Of a stretch of 64,000 bases of DNA, positions 42,679 through 51,289 are shown piece after piece. Location of the stretch: assembly GCA_023898805.1 (NCBI GenBank), contig CP060260.1, forward strand, positions 434,001 to 498,000, written 5' to 3'. Under the pieces are notes generated by a model. It had not been told where the DNA came from and did no database searches. It saw nothing but the letters and a program-made list of their open reading frames with translations. The stretch comes from Rhodospirillales bacterium. Lineage in GTDB: Bacteria > Pseudomonadota > Alphaproteobacteria > Micavibrionales > UBA1664. The first letter of the stretch is position 1. Every line of letters starts with the position of its first letter. The position numbers were made by a program, and so were the translations under genes.

Positions 42679-43134
42679 TTACCGCGTGCCGCTTTGCAGC
42701 ACCAAGCGGATCATCCCCACGTTGCGGCGGTACAGATCGGTGGCGATCTGGTAGTTGATGCTGTTCTGGTTGGCCTTGAACAATTGTTCCTCAAGCACGA
42801 CGGCGTTGCCGTCCGGGCTGGCTTCGTAAACCGATTTTTGCTTGGTTCCGCTTTCCGCGCCACCGCCCTGCATCGCGCTTAGATGCGCGGGATCGGTAAC
42901 CGCCAGCGATACCGGCCGAACCTGCGCGGGCGCGCCGCCCGCCATGTCGCCGGCGCCGTTGGCCGGACCGATGGATGCGCCGAGCACGGATTTGAAATCC
43001 ATGTCCTTAAGCGTATAGGGCCGGTAACCCGGCGTATCCGCGTTGGCGACGTTTTGCGTGATGATGCGCTGGTTCTGGTCAAGCCAGCCCATCTTCGTCA
43101 TAATGCCTTTGAACAGGCCGATATCGCTGAGCAT
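42679..43134 (-). CDS. flgB: Flagellar basal-body rod protein FlgB
   Basis: 151 residues. Proximal rod component. N-terminal MTKMGWLDQNQRIITQNVANADTPGYR region with the conserved NVANADTPGY motif, and a C-terminal heptad helix FKANQNSINYQIATDLYRRN. First gene of flgB-flgC-fliE, divergent from the plus-strand unit at 43188; the 53-bp gap must hold both promoters. Confidence 0.95.
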   Translation of the reverse strand: MLSDIGLFKGIMTKMGWLDQNQRIITQNVANADTPGYRPYTLKDMDFKSVLGASIGPANGAGDMAGGAPAQVRPVSLAVTDPAHLSAMQGGGAESGTKQKSVYEASPDGNAVVLEEQLFKANQNSINYQIATDLYRRNVGMIRLVLQSGTR

Positions 43135-43187
43135 TTTGTTTTTCTCGCTCGTTTATTAACCACCTGCATCTGATCTTTGCTAAAACC

Positions 43188-43574
43188 GTGCCAAACACCG
43201 AAGACGACCCGGAACCGCTGAAACCCCTGAATGCCGAGGCACTGCCCGCAAGGCAGACCGCCGTCGCGCTCAAGGACCGCAGCCTGCTTGGCAAGACGCC
43301 CGAAATCACCGCCGCGGGCCGTGGCGAAGTTGCCAGACAAATACTTGAAATCGCACATAAAAACGGCGTAAAAGTACGCGAGGACGCAAATCTGGCCGAA
43401 CTTCTGGCGATGTTCGAGATCGACTCCCCCATCCCGACCGAGGCGTTGATGGCCGTCGGTGAAATTCTGGCTTATGTCTATCAGGCGAATGGCGAACCCA
43501 ATCCGTTCGACGCGGTCCTGAAGGAGGAAATGGAAAATGCCCGGCGCGCCGACATCGATTCAAACCCGTCTTGA
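43188..43574 (+). CDS. Stand-alone FlhB C-terminal-domain protein (FhlB-like)
   Basis: 128 residues, GTG start. The core GRGEVARQILEIAHKNGVKVRED...LAELLAMFEI...IPTEALMAVGEILAYVY aligns with the cytoplasmic domain of FlhB after the cleavage site (here encoded at 36972). The NPTH cleavage motif and the membrane part are absent. Such FlhB-CTD paralogues occur in other flagellated bacteria and can substitute partly for the FlhB domain. Heads a plus-strand operon toward fliO-fliP, divergent from flgB. Confidence 0.85.
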   Translation: MPNTEDDPEPLKPLNAEALPARQTAVALKDRSLLGKTPEITAAGRGEVARQILEIAHKNGVKVREDANLAELLAMFEIDSPIPTEALMAVGEILAYVYQANGEPNPFDAVLKEEMENARRADIDSNPS

Positions 43575-43797
43575 AACCTTGATCGAAAACATCGACCTGG
43601 CCGAAGCCGCCGTGCGTGACGGATACCGCATCAATATCCGCCTGTTGGATGCGGAATCGCTGGCGATCACCAAGGCGCTCAAAGCCAGGCCGGAAGCGGC
43701 GCTGCAACCGCTTTTGCGCAAGACGGTGCTTTCGATCGAACGCCTGACCCACGCGCTTGAAGACCGCGCGGCGGAATTGAAGGCACGTAAAACCTGA
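43537..43797 (+). CDS. Small hypothetical protein of the flagellar operon
   Basis: 86 residues, overlapping the previous gene by 38 bases. It is predicted as a helical bundle (RLETLIENIDLAEAAVRDGYR, SIERLTHALEDRAAEL), charged and soluble. No family recognised; the shape resembles small flagellar chaperones or FlgN/FliT-like proteins but no motif confirms it. Position between an FlhB paralogue and fliO suggests a motility role. Confidence 0.6.
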   Translation: MPGAPTSIQTRLETLIENIDLAEAAVRDGYRINIRLLDAESLAITKALKARPEAALQPLLRKTVLSIERLTHALEDRAAELKARKT

Positions 43798-43885
43798 CCC
43801 CACGCGCGCCGCATCGCGACATTCTGTGCACGAAACGCGCGCGCCCGCTTGATGACGCGGCCGAAACCCGGCACGATACCGCCCC

Positions 43886-44182
43886 ATGGGCGCACCCGAC
43901 ACTTTGAGGTTCTTAATGGCGCTGGCCTTCGTGCTGGCGCTTATGGGCCTGTTTGCGCTGGCCGCAAAACGCGCGGGCTGGGGCAACCTGCCCGGAGCGC
44001 GCGGACGCGGCCGCCGTCTTTCGGTGATCGAGATCCGCCCGATCGACACCCGGCATAAACTGGTGCTGGTGCGCTGCGACGCCGCCGAACACCTGCTTTT
44101 GCTGGGGCCGGAGGGGCAAACCGTGATTGCCGCCGGCCTGCCACCCGCACCCGAACCGGACAAGGACGTAATCCCGCTATGA
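43886..44182 (+). CDS. fliO: Flagellar biosynthesis protein FliO
   Basis: 98 residues. One N-terminal membrane helix (about residues 8-28), then the short cytoplasmic domain with RLSVIEIRPIDTRHKLVLVRC and EHLLLLGPEG, the typical FliO pattern of beta strands. FliO is an accessory factor for assembly of FliP in the export gate. Its stop overlaps the fliP start (ATGA). Confidence 0.85.
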   Translation: MGAPDTLRFLMALAFVLALMGLFALAAKRAGWGNLPGARGRGRRLSVIEIRPIDTRHKLVLVRCDAAEHLLLLGPEGQTVIAAGLPPAPEPDKDVIPL

Positions 44183-44970
44183 CCCGCGCCCGCAAATACA
44201 TGATCCTGTTCGCCTCTCTGTTGGTCTGCGGCCTGACGCTGGCGGCGCCGGTGGCGCTGGCCCAGCAGCTGAGCCTCGACCTCGGCGGCGACGACGGCAC
44301 GCTGGCGGGCCGCGTGGTCCAGCTTCTGGCCCTGATGACGGTGCTTTCGCTGGCCCCGTCGATTTTGATCATGATGACCTCCTTCACCCGGATCATCGTC
44401 GTCCTGTCCTTCCTGCGCACCGCGCTGGGCGTGCAACAGACCCCGCCCAACACGGTGATCATCTCGCTGGCCATGTTCCTGACCTTTTTCATCATGGCCC
44501 CGGTCCTGCAGACCGCCTATTCGGACGGGATCAAACCCCTGCTTGATAAATCGATCGACGAAACCACGGCCATCGAGCGCGCGACCGACCCGTTCAAGGC
44601 CTTCATGCTCAAGCAGACCCGCGACGACGATCTGGCCCTGTTCATCGATTTAAGCCATACCGAGGCGCCCAAGACCGCGATGGACACGCCTCTGCAGGTG
44701 GTGATCCCGGCCTTCATGATTTCCGAGCTGCGCCGCGCCTTTGAAATGGGCTTTATGCTCTTCCTGCCGTTTTTGATCATCGACATGGTGACCGCCTCGA
44801 TCCTGATGTCGATGGGTATGATGATGCTGCCCCCGGTGATGATCTCGCTGCCCTTCAAGATCATCTTTTTCGTGCTGGTCGACGGCTGGCATCTGGTGGT
44901 GGGCAGCCTGGTCAAAAGCTTCGATGTCGGTGCCGCCGCCACGGGCGGCATCCCCGGCGTCACGCATTAA
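44179..44970 (+). CDS. fliP: Flagellar export gate protein FliP
   Basis: 263 residues. Cleaved signal peptide (about residues 1-29, ending ALAQQ), four membrane helices. Family motifs: LSLAPSILIMMTSFTRIIVVLSFLR region, QTPPNTVIISLAMFLTFF, and in the second half IPAFMISELRRAFEMGF and DMVTASILMSMGMMMLPPV. Forms the pentameric core of the export channel. Operon partner of fliO with a 4-base overlap. Confidence 0.96.
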   Translation: MTRARKYMILFASLLVCGLTLAAPVALAQQLSLDLGGDDGTLAGRVVQLLALMTVLSLAPSILIMMTSFTRIIVVLSFLRTALGVQQTPPNTVIISLAMFLTFFIMAPVLQTAYSDGIKPLLDKSIDETTAIERATDPFKAFMLKQTRDDDLALFIDLSHTEAPKTAMDTPLQVVIPAFMISELRRAFEMGFMLFLPFLIIDMVTASILMSMGMMMLPPVMISLPFKIIFFVLVDGWHLVVGSLVKSFDVGAAATGGIPGVTH

Positions 44971-45030
44971 GCCCGACCCTTTAAACAAGTCTATCGACTT
45001 ACCACATAAAATCGCATAAATTCCAAAGTC

Positions 45031-45645
45031 ATGAGCAATCCTGACTATCAGGCCGCGCGCGCCCGTAAAAGCCGCGAAAAGATCCTGAACGCCGCGCTCG
45101 GCCTGTTCGTCGAACGCGGTTTCGATACCGTCGGCCTTAAGGACATCGCCCGCGCCGCCCGCGTATCCACCGCCACGGTCTTCAAACATTACCCGCAAAA
45201 GGAACAATTGCTGACCGGCGCGGTTGCCTTGCTGGCCGAAATGCGCGACGAAACCCACGCCACCCCCGCCGAACCCGTGCTGGCCGCCCTGCGCGCCATT
45301 GGCCTGTCCTATGCCCGGCGGCTCGACAACCCGATGCTGCTGGGCCTGATCCGCCTTGGCATCCTGCTCAAGGAATCCGCACCCGGGCTGGGTCAGGCCG
45401 TCAACGACGCGTGGCGCCGCCCGTTCATCGCGCGGCTGGAGGCATTGCTTGACCGGGGAATAGACGACGGGCACTGGCGCATCACCGACCGCGGCGTGGC
45501 CACCCGCCAGTTCTATGGCCTGATTACCGACGCCCTGCTCTGGCCACGCCTGTTCGGTTTGAGCGCGTCCACCCCCGCCCCTTACCGTGAAATGGTGGTA
45601 GACGAGGCAGTTAAAACGTTTTCAATGCGTTACGCCATAAACTGA
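45031..45645 (+). CDS. TetR family transcriptional regulator
   Basis: 204 residues. N-terminal TetR helix-turn-helix: KILNAALGLFVERGFDTVGLKD...ARVSTATVFKHYPQKEQLL (about residues 14-57). The C-terminal ligand/dimer domain is helical, of the AefR-like type by general pattern (RQFYGLITDALLWPRLFG). It stands alone, between fliP and the large TPR protein, so its target is not obvious. A small inverted repeat AAGTC-N4-GACTT lies at 44987-45000 before the gene and may be its own operator. Confidence 0.88.
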   Translation: MSNPDYQAARARKSREKILNAALGLFVERGFDTVGLKDIARAARVSTATVFKHYPQKEQLLTGAVALLAEMRDETHATPAEPVLAALRAIGLSYARRLDNPMLLGLIRLGILLKESAPGLGQAVNDAWRRPFIARLEALLDRGIDDGHWRITDRGVATRQFYGLITDALLWPRLFGLSASTPAPYREMVVDEAVKTFSMRYAIN

Positions 45646-45671
45646 CCAGTAGAACCGCACTTCCTGACCAG

Positions 45672-45695
45672 AAAAAACCTACAGATATCTGTAGG
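45672..45695 (-). terminator. Perfect 18-bp palindrome with T-tract, probable terminator
   Basis: CCTACAGATATCTGTAGG (45678-45695), followed on the minus strand by six T. It lies 60 bases past the stop of the large minus-strand gene. An operator for the neighbouring TetR protein is an alternative. Confidence 0.55.
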
Positions 45696-45755
45696 CGGAC
45701 ACAAAACGGCACGCGCCCTACCCGATCACAGTCATCCAACCCAAGTGGACCGGAA

Positions 45756-48700
45756 TCAACCCTTTGGTTTACTTGTATTATCGACCTTTTCATCGGCCTT
45801 TGCCGGGGCGGGCGCAGCCTTCTGACCAGTTGGCGCGGAAATGGCCTTTGGCTTCATTAACTCATTGTTTTTAAATCGCTCAAGTACATCCTTGAACAGG
45901 TCAACTTCAGCCACCAGCTTGAGCAGCGTATCGCGGTCGGCCAGTGTCGCTTCCTGCGCGGTGCGGGTGACCAGCTGGAAGGGTTGGTTGAGGTCGGTGC
46001 GGCGCATGATGTCGCCATAGGCGACGCGCAGGGCCTCCAGGCGGTTTGTATCGCCGGCGAGGTTGAGCGCCAGCGCCTCGTTAAGAACCAATTGCGCCTG
46101 ATCCAGCGTCGGCGCGCGGGTAGCCGTCAGGTTCTGCGCCCGCACCAGCTTGTCGAATGCGTCCGCCGCGGTGGCCCAGCGCTGGGCCTTCCAGCTGATA
46201 TCGGCGATCAGGCCAAGGCTTTCCTTGTCCTCCGGCAGCGCCGCAAGCTCGGAAAGCGCGTCGTCCGTCCGCCCCAACTCGGCATGGGCCTTGGCGCGCA
46301 AAAGCGCGATCCGCCGTGCGTCGTCACCCGGCAACGCCGTGCCCTGCGCGTCGGGACGGTTAAGCGCCTTGTCGATCATGCGCAAGGCCTGATCCGGCTG
46401 GTCGTTCAGAATGCGGATCGCCGCCCCGCGTTCGGCGTATTTCAGGGCATCGGAAAGATTGGCGGTGCGCCCGACCAGCGGCTCGATCATGTCCGCCGCG
46501 CGGTCCAGAAGGTCGATCGCCACCATCTGGTCGGCGATGGACATGGTGATCTGCTCGCCTTCCGCCCCCGGCGGCATCAGCTCGGCGAAATCGGCGGCGA
46601 CCGCGGCGGCCTCGATCGGCGTCATCTTTTCCTTGGTCTTGCCCGCGTAAAGCTCCTTGAATGCCTTTTGCATCACCGCGACCAGCTTGTCGCGCTGCGC
46701 CTGATCGTTGGTCAGCGTCGCCGCCTCGCGCAATATGGTCAGGCCCCGGCGCTGTTCGCCACTGGTGACATAAATCAACCCCAGACGCTCCAGCACCTGC
46801 GTTTCCAGCGCATCCCCGCGCCAGCCATAACGGAAACGCTCAAGCTTGCGCACCGCTTCCTCCCGGCTGATGGTCTTGGCGCTTGTCCCGCGCTCGACCA
46901 GCGCCAGCGTCGCCCGCACCGGATACGGCCCGCGCACGCCTTCGGCGGCGGCGCGGAAATCATCGACCGCCGCATCGCTTTCCCCGCGCAGCTGCGCGGC
47001 CCGCCCCTTGAAATAGGCGACCACGACATCGCGGTCGGTGACCAGCGATTGTTCCGAGGCGCGGTCATACGCATCGATCATCGCATCGGCCACGTTGACG
47101 TCCCCGCGCGTCAGCACCGCCTCGATCAGCGGCGGAAACATTATGGTCTGAAGCCGCGCAGGATAGCCGGCCAGCAGGTCCAGACCCTTCTCGTTCAACG
47201 CCTTGTCCGCCGCATCCATGTCCCCCGCCTGCGCCGCGGTATAGGCCTTCCATAAGGATACCTCGTCCAGCGCCTGAAGCGATGGCGTGGCGAAGGCCGC
47301 CGCCGCATCGTCGGTATCGCCCGTCAACGCCGCGACCGCGCCCTTGATCGCCTGAAAATCACCGGAATCGGCCAAGGCGGGCATATACCCCTCGGCCATG
47401 TTGATGAACCCCACCGCCTCCTGCGGCAAACCTTGCGCCAGCGCGAATTTCGCGCCGTTCAAAATTTCCGGCAACTTGCGGTCGGCGGGCACGGCGGCGA
47501 TCTTGTCATCGATACTGCGCCGCATGTCCAGATACTGGCGCGGACCGCCCAAGGCCCAATTTTTAAAATCGAATATGGAGGTCGGCTTGGCCTCTTTCGC
47601 GTTGTCGGCCTGACGCAGCGTCACCGGCTTGGGCACCGCGCGCGGCCCTTCCGCGGTAATGCGCAAGCCCCCCTGCCTCCCGACCGTGACCTCGCTTGGC
47701 AATACCGCGATACGCAGCCCGTCCGCCTTGGGCCGCAGCACGGCACCAACGATGGCGGGAAGAATGTCGAAATCGACATAGCTGTCCGCCATGTCCAGCC
47801 GGTTGTCGGCGCGCGAGTTCGTAACCACCGCCAGATCGTCGCCCACCATCGGGTCTGGTAAACGCAAGGCGCTGACCGCGTTGCGCAACGGAATATGCAC
47901 GACCGGCCCGGATGCCGTATCGGCAAAATCCCGGTCCGGCATCACGGTTTTAAGCTGCGGCGCATTGCCCTGCACATACAGGCGCCAAACCAGCCCCCCG
48001 CCTTCGGGCCGAACATAGGCGCCGGGTGGAAGCCTCAGGCGAAAGGCGCTGCCCCCGTCGATCTTCACCGCCTCGATCGGGCCCAACGCTGCCGCATCCG
48101 GCCCCGAAACCTGCGGCGGCACGGACAGCGATTCCTGGCTTAACACCATCCACAGATAGCCTTGCCGCACGAAAGCCGCCATCGCCAAACCTTGTGTTGA
48201 TCCGACGGTGATCACCGCCTGACCGGTGAACGGCGCGACAGGCGCGGCGGCCTCGGTTGCGGGTGCGTTTACCGGCGCAAGCGCGGCTTCGGCCGCTGGT
48301 GCGGGTACGGCCACATCCGTTTTTTGCTGCGTTTTTTCTGGGGCTGACGTATCAGGTGCCAGATCGGGCGCGGCTCCGGTATCGACCTCGATATTCTTCT
48401 GTTGCGCATCCAGTTTCTTCAACGAAGCGGGTATCTCGACCGGCGGCGCATCCGCATCGGACACCAGCGATTTCGTTTCATTCCCCGCTTGCACATCGGG
48501 TTTGGATTCCAGCTTGGATTCAGGTTTGGATTCCGGGGCCTTGATGACCGGCACGTCCTTGAACGGCAGGTCCTTCTTGACCTCCGGTTTCGCAATCTCG
48601 GTATCTTTTTTCTGCGCCGCCTGCTGCGCGGCCAGCCGGGCTGCGGCCTTCGCGGCCGCCGCCTTGGCCGCCGCCATCGCATCGCCGGAATCCGTGGATG

Positions 48701-49184
48701 ATCCGGCTGCGGGCTCTGTCTTTTCAATTTGCGGCTCTTCAGGAACCGCCGCTTTCATCGCCGCCGGTTTTGGCGCTTCGACCTTCGCCGCGCCCTCGCT
48801 TGGCACGGTTTTGGTGAAGATATCGACGAACAGCCGGTCGCCCAGCGCCAGCGTGCGATGCCGGGTCATCGCGCCGGTGGCGACATGCACGCTTTGCCCG
48901 TCGCTTTCGGCCTTGATGGTCGTGGCGGGGCTGATGCCTGCGGCCTGCCCCGCGCCGCTGATCTGGACCTTGCGCGCGAAATGGATGGTCAGCCCGTCCG
49001 CCCCCGCGTCCGACACCTCGGCCTTGGGCAGGTCCGCGCCGGAAAACACCAGCCGGATGAAACCGTCCTGCACGTTGGCGCGCACGCCCAACACGGCCCC
49101 GTCCGCCGCCCATACGCCGACGTAGGGGACAAAGCCGGAAGCGGTGCCTGTCAGAATTACGGCAATAAGAAGAAATCTGCGCAT
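45756..49184 (-). CDS. Large secreted TPR-rich protein of the motility region
   Basis: 1142 residues from MRRFLL at 49184 (GAGGG upstream). Signal peptide to about residue 22. An AMIN-like beta domain follows (RANVQDGFIRLVFSG, DGLTIHFARKV), then about 200 residues rich in Ala, Lys, Pro and Glu with repeated PESKPE elements, a second AMIN-like stretch (QGLAMAAFVRQGYLWMVLSQ), and from about residue 580 to 1090 a helical solenoid with TPR-like units. Likely periplasmic scaffold. It follows the MotB-like genes on the same strand; a role in motor or envelope assembly is inferred from this. Confidence 0.75.
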   Translation of the reverse strand: MRRFLLIAVILTGTASGFVPYVGVWAADGAVLGVRANVQDGFIRLVFSGADLPKAEVSDAGADGLTIHFARKVQISGAGQAAGISPATTIKAESDGQSVHVATGAMTRHRTLALGDRLFVDIFTKTVPSEGAAKVEAPKPAAMKAAVPEEPQIEKTEPAAGSSTDSGDAMAAAKAAAAKAAARLAAQQAAQKKDTEIAKPEVKKDLPFKDVPVIKAPESKPESKLESKPDVQAGNETKSLVSDADAPPVEIPASLKKLDAQQKNIEVDTGAAPDLAPDTSAPEKTQQKTDVAVPAPAAEAALAPVNAPATEAAAPVAPFTGQAVITVGSTQGLAMAAFVRQGYLWMVLSQESLSVPPQVSGPDAAALGPIEAVKIDGGSAFRLRLPPGAYVRPEGGGLVWRLYVQGNAPQLKTVMPDRDFADTASGPVVHIPLRNAVSALRLPDPMVGDDLAVVTNSRADNRLDMADSYVDFDILPAIVGAVLRPKADGLRIAVLPSEVTVGRQGGLRITAEGPRAVPKPVTLRQADNAKEAKPTSIFDFKNWALGGPRQYLDMRRSIDDKIAAVPADRKLPEILNGAKFALAQGLPQEAVGFINMAEGYMPALADSGDFQAIKGAVAALTGDTDDAAAAFATPSLQALDEVSLWKAYTAAQAGDMDAADKALNEKGLDLLAGYPARLQTIMFPPLIEAVLTRGDVNVADAMIDAYDRASEQSLVTDRDVVVAYFKGRAAQLRGESDAAVDDFRAAAEGVRGPYPVRATLALVERGTSAKTISREEAVRKLERFRYGWRGDALETQVLERLGLIYVTSGEQRRGLTILREAATLTNDQAQRDKLVAVMQKAFKELYAGKTKEKMTPIEAAAVAADFAELMPPGAEGEQITMSIADQMVAIDLLDRAADMIEPLVGRTANLSDALKYAERGAAIRILNDQPDQALRMIDKALNRPDAQGTALPGDDARRIALLRAKAHAELGRTDDALSELAALPEDKESLGLIADISWKAQRWATAADAFDKLVRAQNLTATRAPTLDQAQLVLNEALALNLAGDTNRLEALRVAYGDIMRRTDLNQPFQLVTRTAQEATLADRDTLLKLVAEVDLFKDVLERFKNNELMKPKAISAPTGQKAAPAPAKADEKVDNTSKPKG

Positions 49185-49285
49185 ATGCCCTCGCCAAAAG
49201 GGTGCCACGCGCCCCCCAAGGCGTCAATCAAACCGGCAAAAATTATCAATCTTTTCAGCCGGTAAAACCGGCGCGCCCGACACGC

Positions 49286-50053
49286 CTATTTCGGCGTTCC
49301 GTTATCGGGCGCGATGCGGAATTCGATGACGGGCTTAAGCGCGCCGCCCTCGCCCACCACCACGATGCCGCGCCCATAGCCGGAATTGTCCATGGCCCTT
49401 GCGACCGACGCCGCCTGCGCATAAGCCAGTTCCCACCCAGCGCCCGGCTGCCCCACCGCCAGCGTGACCGCATTGGGCATCTGCGCAAGCCGCCCGGCCA
49501 GCGCGCGCAACAGCGCGAATCCGCGCGTGCCGATTTCGACTCCGCCGTCGAACACGCGATCCGGGTCGATCAAAAGCTTCAGATGGTCGCGCCCCGGCAC
49601 GATGCGCACGTCGCCCGCGATCCCCGCCGCCTTCAACCCCGCGCGCACCACGCCGGTCAGGTATTCGAGGTTCAGCGCCTCGCCGTATTCGACCTGATTG
49701 ATGCCCTGACGCCGGAACGTACCGGTCGAAACGCCCTGCATCACGCTGTCGGTCTTGCCTTGCCCCTCCATCAGGTCATAGGTGCGTCGACCACCCATTT
49801 TGCCGACTTTTTCAAGGTCCGGGTCCTTCATCGCGTACATCAGCATGAAGAAACACAGCATGATCGAAAACAGATCGGTGAACGATATCAGCCACAACCG
49901 CCCCTGCACGATCTTGGCCTCGCGCTCGGCCTCCGCCTCGATTTCGGCGGCGCGGTCCTTGTGGCTGGTGACAAGCTGCGCCGGATGCATGTTGGGCGCG
50001 TTAAAATTTGCTGCGTTTTCATCGACGGAAAATGGCGGGTTTTCAAAGCTCAT
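49286..50053 (-). CDS. MotB-like protein with OmpA-type periplasmic domain
   Basis: 255 residues. Single N-terminal membrane helix LWLISFTDLFSIMLCFFMLM (about residues 53-72) contains Thr-Asp, matching the proton-carrying Asp of MotB. The periplasmic part has an OmpA/MotB-like end (DRVFDGGVEIGTRGFALLRALA, AYAQAASVARAMDNSGYG) that would bind peptidoglycan. No MotA gene is adjacent. It overlaps the next gene upstream by four bases. It may be a stator or stator-like subunit; the domain is divergent from classical MotB. Confidence 0.75.
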   Translation of the reverse strand: MSFENPPFSVDENAANFNAPNMHPAQLVTSHKDRAAEIEAEAEREAKIVQGRLWLISFTDLFSIMLCFFMLMYAMKDPDLEKVGKMGGRRTYDLMEGQGKTDSVMQGVSTGTFRRQGINQVEYGEALNLEYLTGVVRAGLKAAGIAGDVRIVPGRDHLKLLIDPDRVFDGGVEIGTRGFALLRALAGRLAQMPNAVTLAVGQPGAGWELAYAQAASVARAMDNSGYGRGIVVVGEGGALKPVIEFRIAPDNGTPK

Positions 50054-50637
50054 CGCGACCCCGCCGGAACGAAGCGGAACTCAACCGCGGGCCGCCCCGC
50101 ATCCTCGTATCCCACGCTCAAAAGCGCGGGATTGACCCCTTCCCCGTCCGCGATTTCACCGGCCAGCGCGGCCAGCTTCGCGGCATGCGCCGCCCCGTCC
50201 AACGCAAGGATCTGCAGCCTGAACCGCCCGCCGCCGCGATTGACGACCTGCCCCAGACGCCCGCGCAATTCGGGCCAGCGCGTATCCATGTCGTCGTTGG
50301 AGATATCGACCGCCATCACCGCCCCGCCCGATGCGGTCTGGCTGGCGGAAAAGCCAAGATCGGGCAAAATCGCGCGCAATCCCGTGGCGACCGATTGCTC
50401 CATGTCCGCGTATCCGTTGCGGCCCGGGTCGCCGCCGACCTCGTCCGAAAGGCCGATGCCCATGCCGAACGCGCCGTGGATCGCCTGCGTCACCATGCGC
50501 GATTTGACCGGCGAGGCCGCGGAAAAACAGTTAAGCACGATGAAAAACGCCAAAAGCGCGATGAAAATCGACACCGTGAGCATCAAGGTCAAAGTGCGAA
50601 GATCTGTCGGCGGTAAGGGGTCGTCACGGCCTGCCAT
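50050..50637 (-). CDS. Second MotB-like membrane protein, lacking the conserved Asp
   Basis: 195 residues. One membrane helix LTLMLTVSIFIALLAFFIVL (about residues 14-33) without an acidic residue, then a periplasmic domain similar in size and order to that of the neighbour (ATGLRAILPDLGFSA, MDTRWPELRGRLGQVV, AKLAALAGEIADG). The 4-base overlap suggests a fixed pair. Without Asp it cannot conduct protons in the usual way, so it may be a structural partner of the other MotB-like protein. Family call is tentative. Confidence 0.6.
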   Translation of the reverse strand: MAGRDDPLPPTDLRTLTLMLTVSIFIALLAFFIVLNCFSAASPVKSRMVTQAIHGAFGMGIGLSDEVGGDPGRNGYADMEQSVATGLRAILPDLGFSASQTASGGAVMAVDISNDDMDTRWPELRGRLGQVVNRGGGRFRLQILALDGAAHAAKLAALAGEIADGEGVNPALLSVGYEDAGRPAVEFRFVPAGSR

Positions 50638-50670
50638 GCGCCCATTCTAGCACGAAACAGGGCACAGAAA

Positions 50671-51270
50671 TCAGTCGAAACTGGCCAGCAGCTTGTCGAT
50701 TTCGTCCTGGCTGATCGCGCCGCCCGGAAGCTGCGGCCCGTTCAAAAGCTTTTCGTCGCCGCTGCGCGTATCGGCGGCGGCCGGCGCGGCCGAAGCGGGA
50801 TCGGCGCCCCCCTCGCTGTGCCCGATCGCGGCCAGCATGTGCTGGACCTTGTCCTGGATTTCGCGCAACACCTTGACCACCTTGCGAATGCGCTGGCCGG
50901 TAATGTCCTGGAACGAGCACGCCTCGTAAATCGTGGTGACCTGCGCGATCACCGCCTGCGATACCGGGTCGTCCTTGCCCGCGGCGGCCTTTTCCATGGC
51001 CTCGCACGCCGACATGATGGTGTCGGTCGCCTGTTTTGTGTCGGCGATCACGGCGTCCAGCTCGTCGGTCGCGTCGGGCACGTTCTTGCCCGCCACGTCC
51101 TGCGGGCGCACGCCGGCGATTTCACGGCGCGCGGCCTCGATGATCGCGCGCATTTCCTCAAGCTCGCGCACGATGGAATCGTGCTCGCTGCCCGCGGCTG
51201 TGCCGATCTTGGCGATCACGGAATTGACGATGCTGACAACCTTGTTGCGGTCGTATTGGCGGCTGGTCAT
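50671..51270 (-). CDS. cheZ: Chemotaxis protein phosphatase CheZ
   Basis: 199 residues from MTSRQYD at 51270 with GGGAG upstream; a longer frame to 51306 overlaps cheY. CheZ speeds dephosphorylation of CheY-P. Long helical hairpin, catalytic region CSFQDITGQRIRKVVKVL (about residues 128-145, with the Gln that attacks phospho-CheY), and a C-terminal peptide AISQDEIDKLLASFD that binds CheY. This tail closely resembles the FliM N-terminal CheY-binding peptide. Follows cheY directly. Confidence 0.92.
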   Translation of the reverse strand: MTSRQYDRNKVVSIVNSVIAKIGTAAGSEHDSIVRELEEMRAIIEAARREIAGVRPQDVAGKNVPDATDELDAVIADTKQATDTIMSACEAMEKAAAGKDDPVSQAVIAQVTTIYEACSFQDITGQRIRKVVKVLREIQDKVQHMLAAIGHSEGGADPASAAPAAADTRSGDEKLLNGPQLPGGAISQDEIDKLLASFD

Positions 51271-51289
51271 GATGGAATCTCCCTCCGCC

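Noticed and set aside
44987..45000. TetR operator AAGTC-N4-GACTT
   Set aside because: Arms are only 5 bp and occur easily by chance; kept as a remark in the regulator entry, not as a feature.
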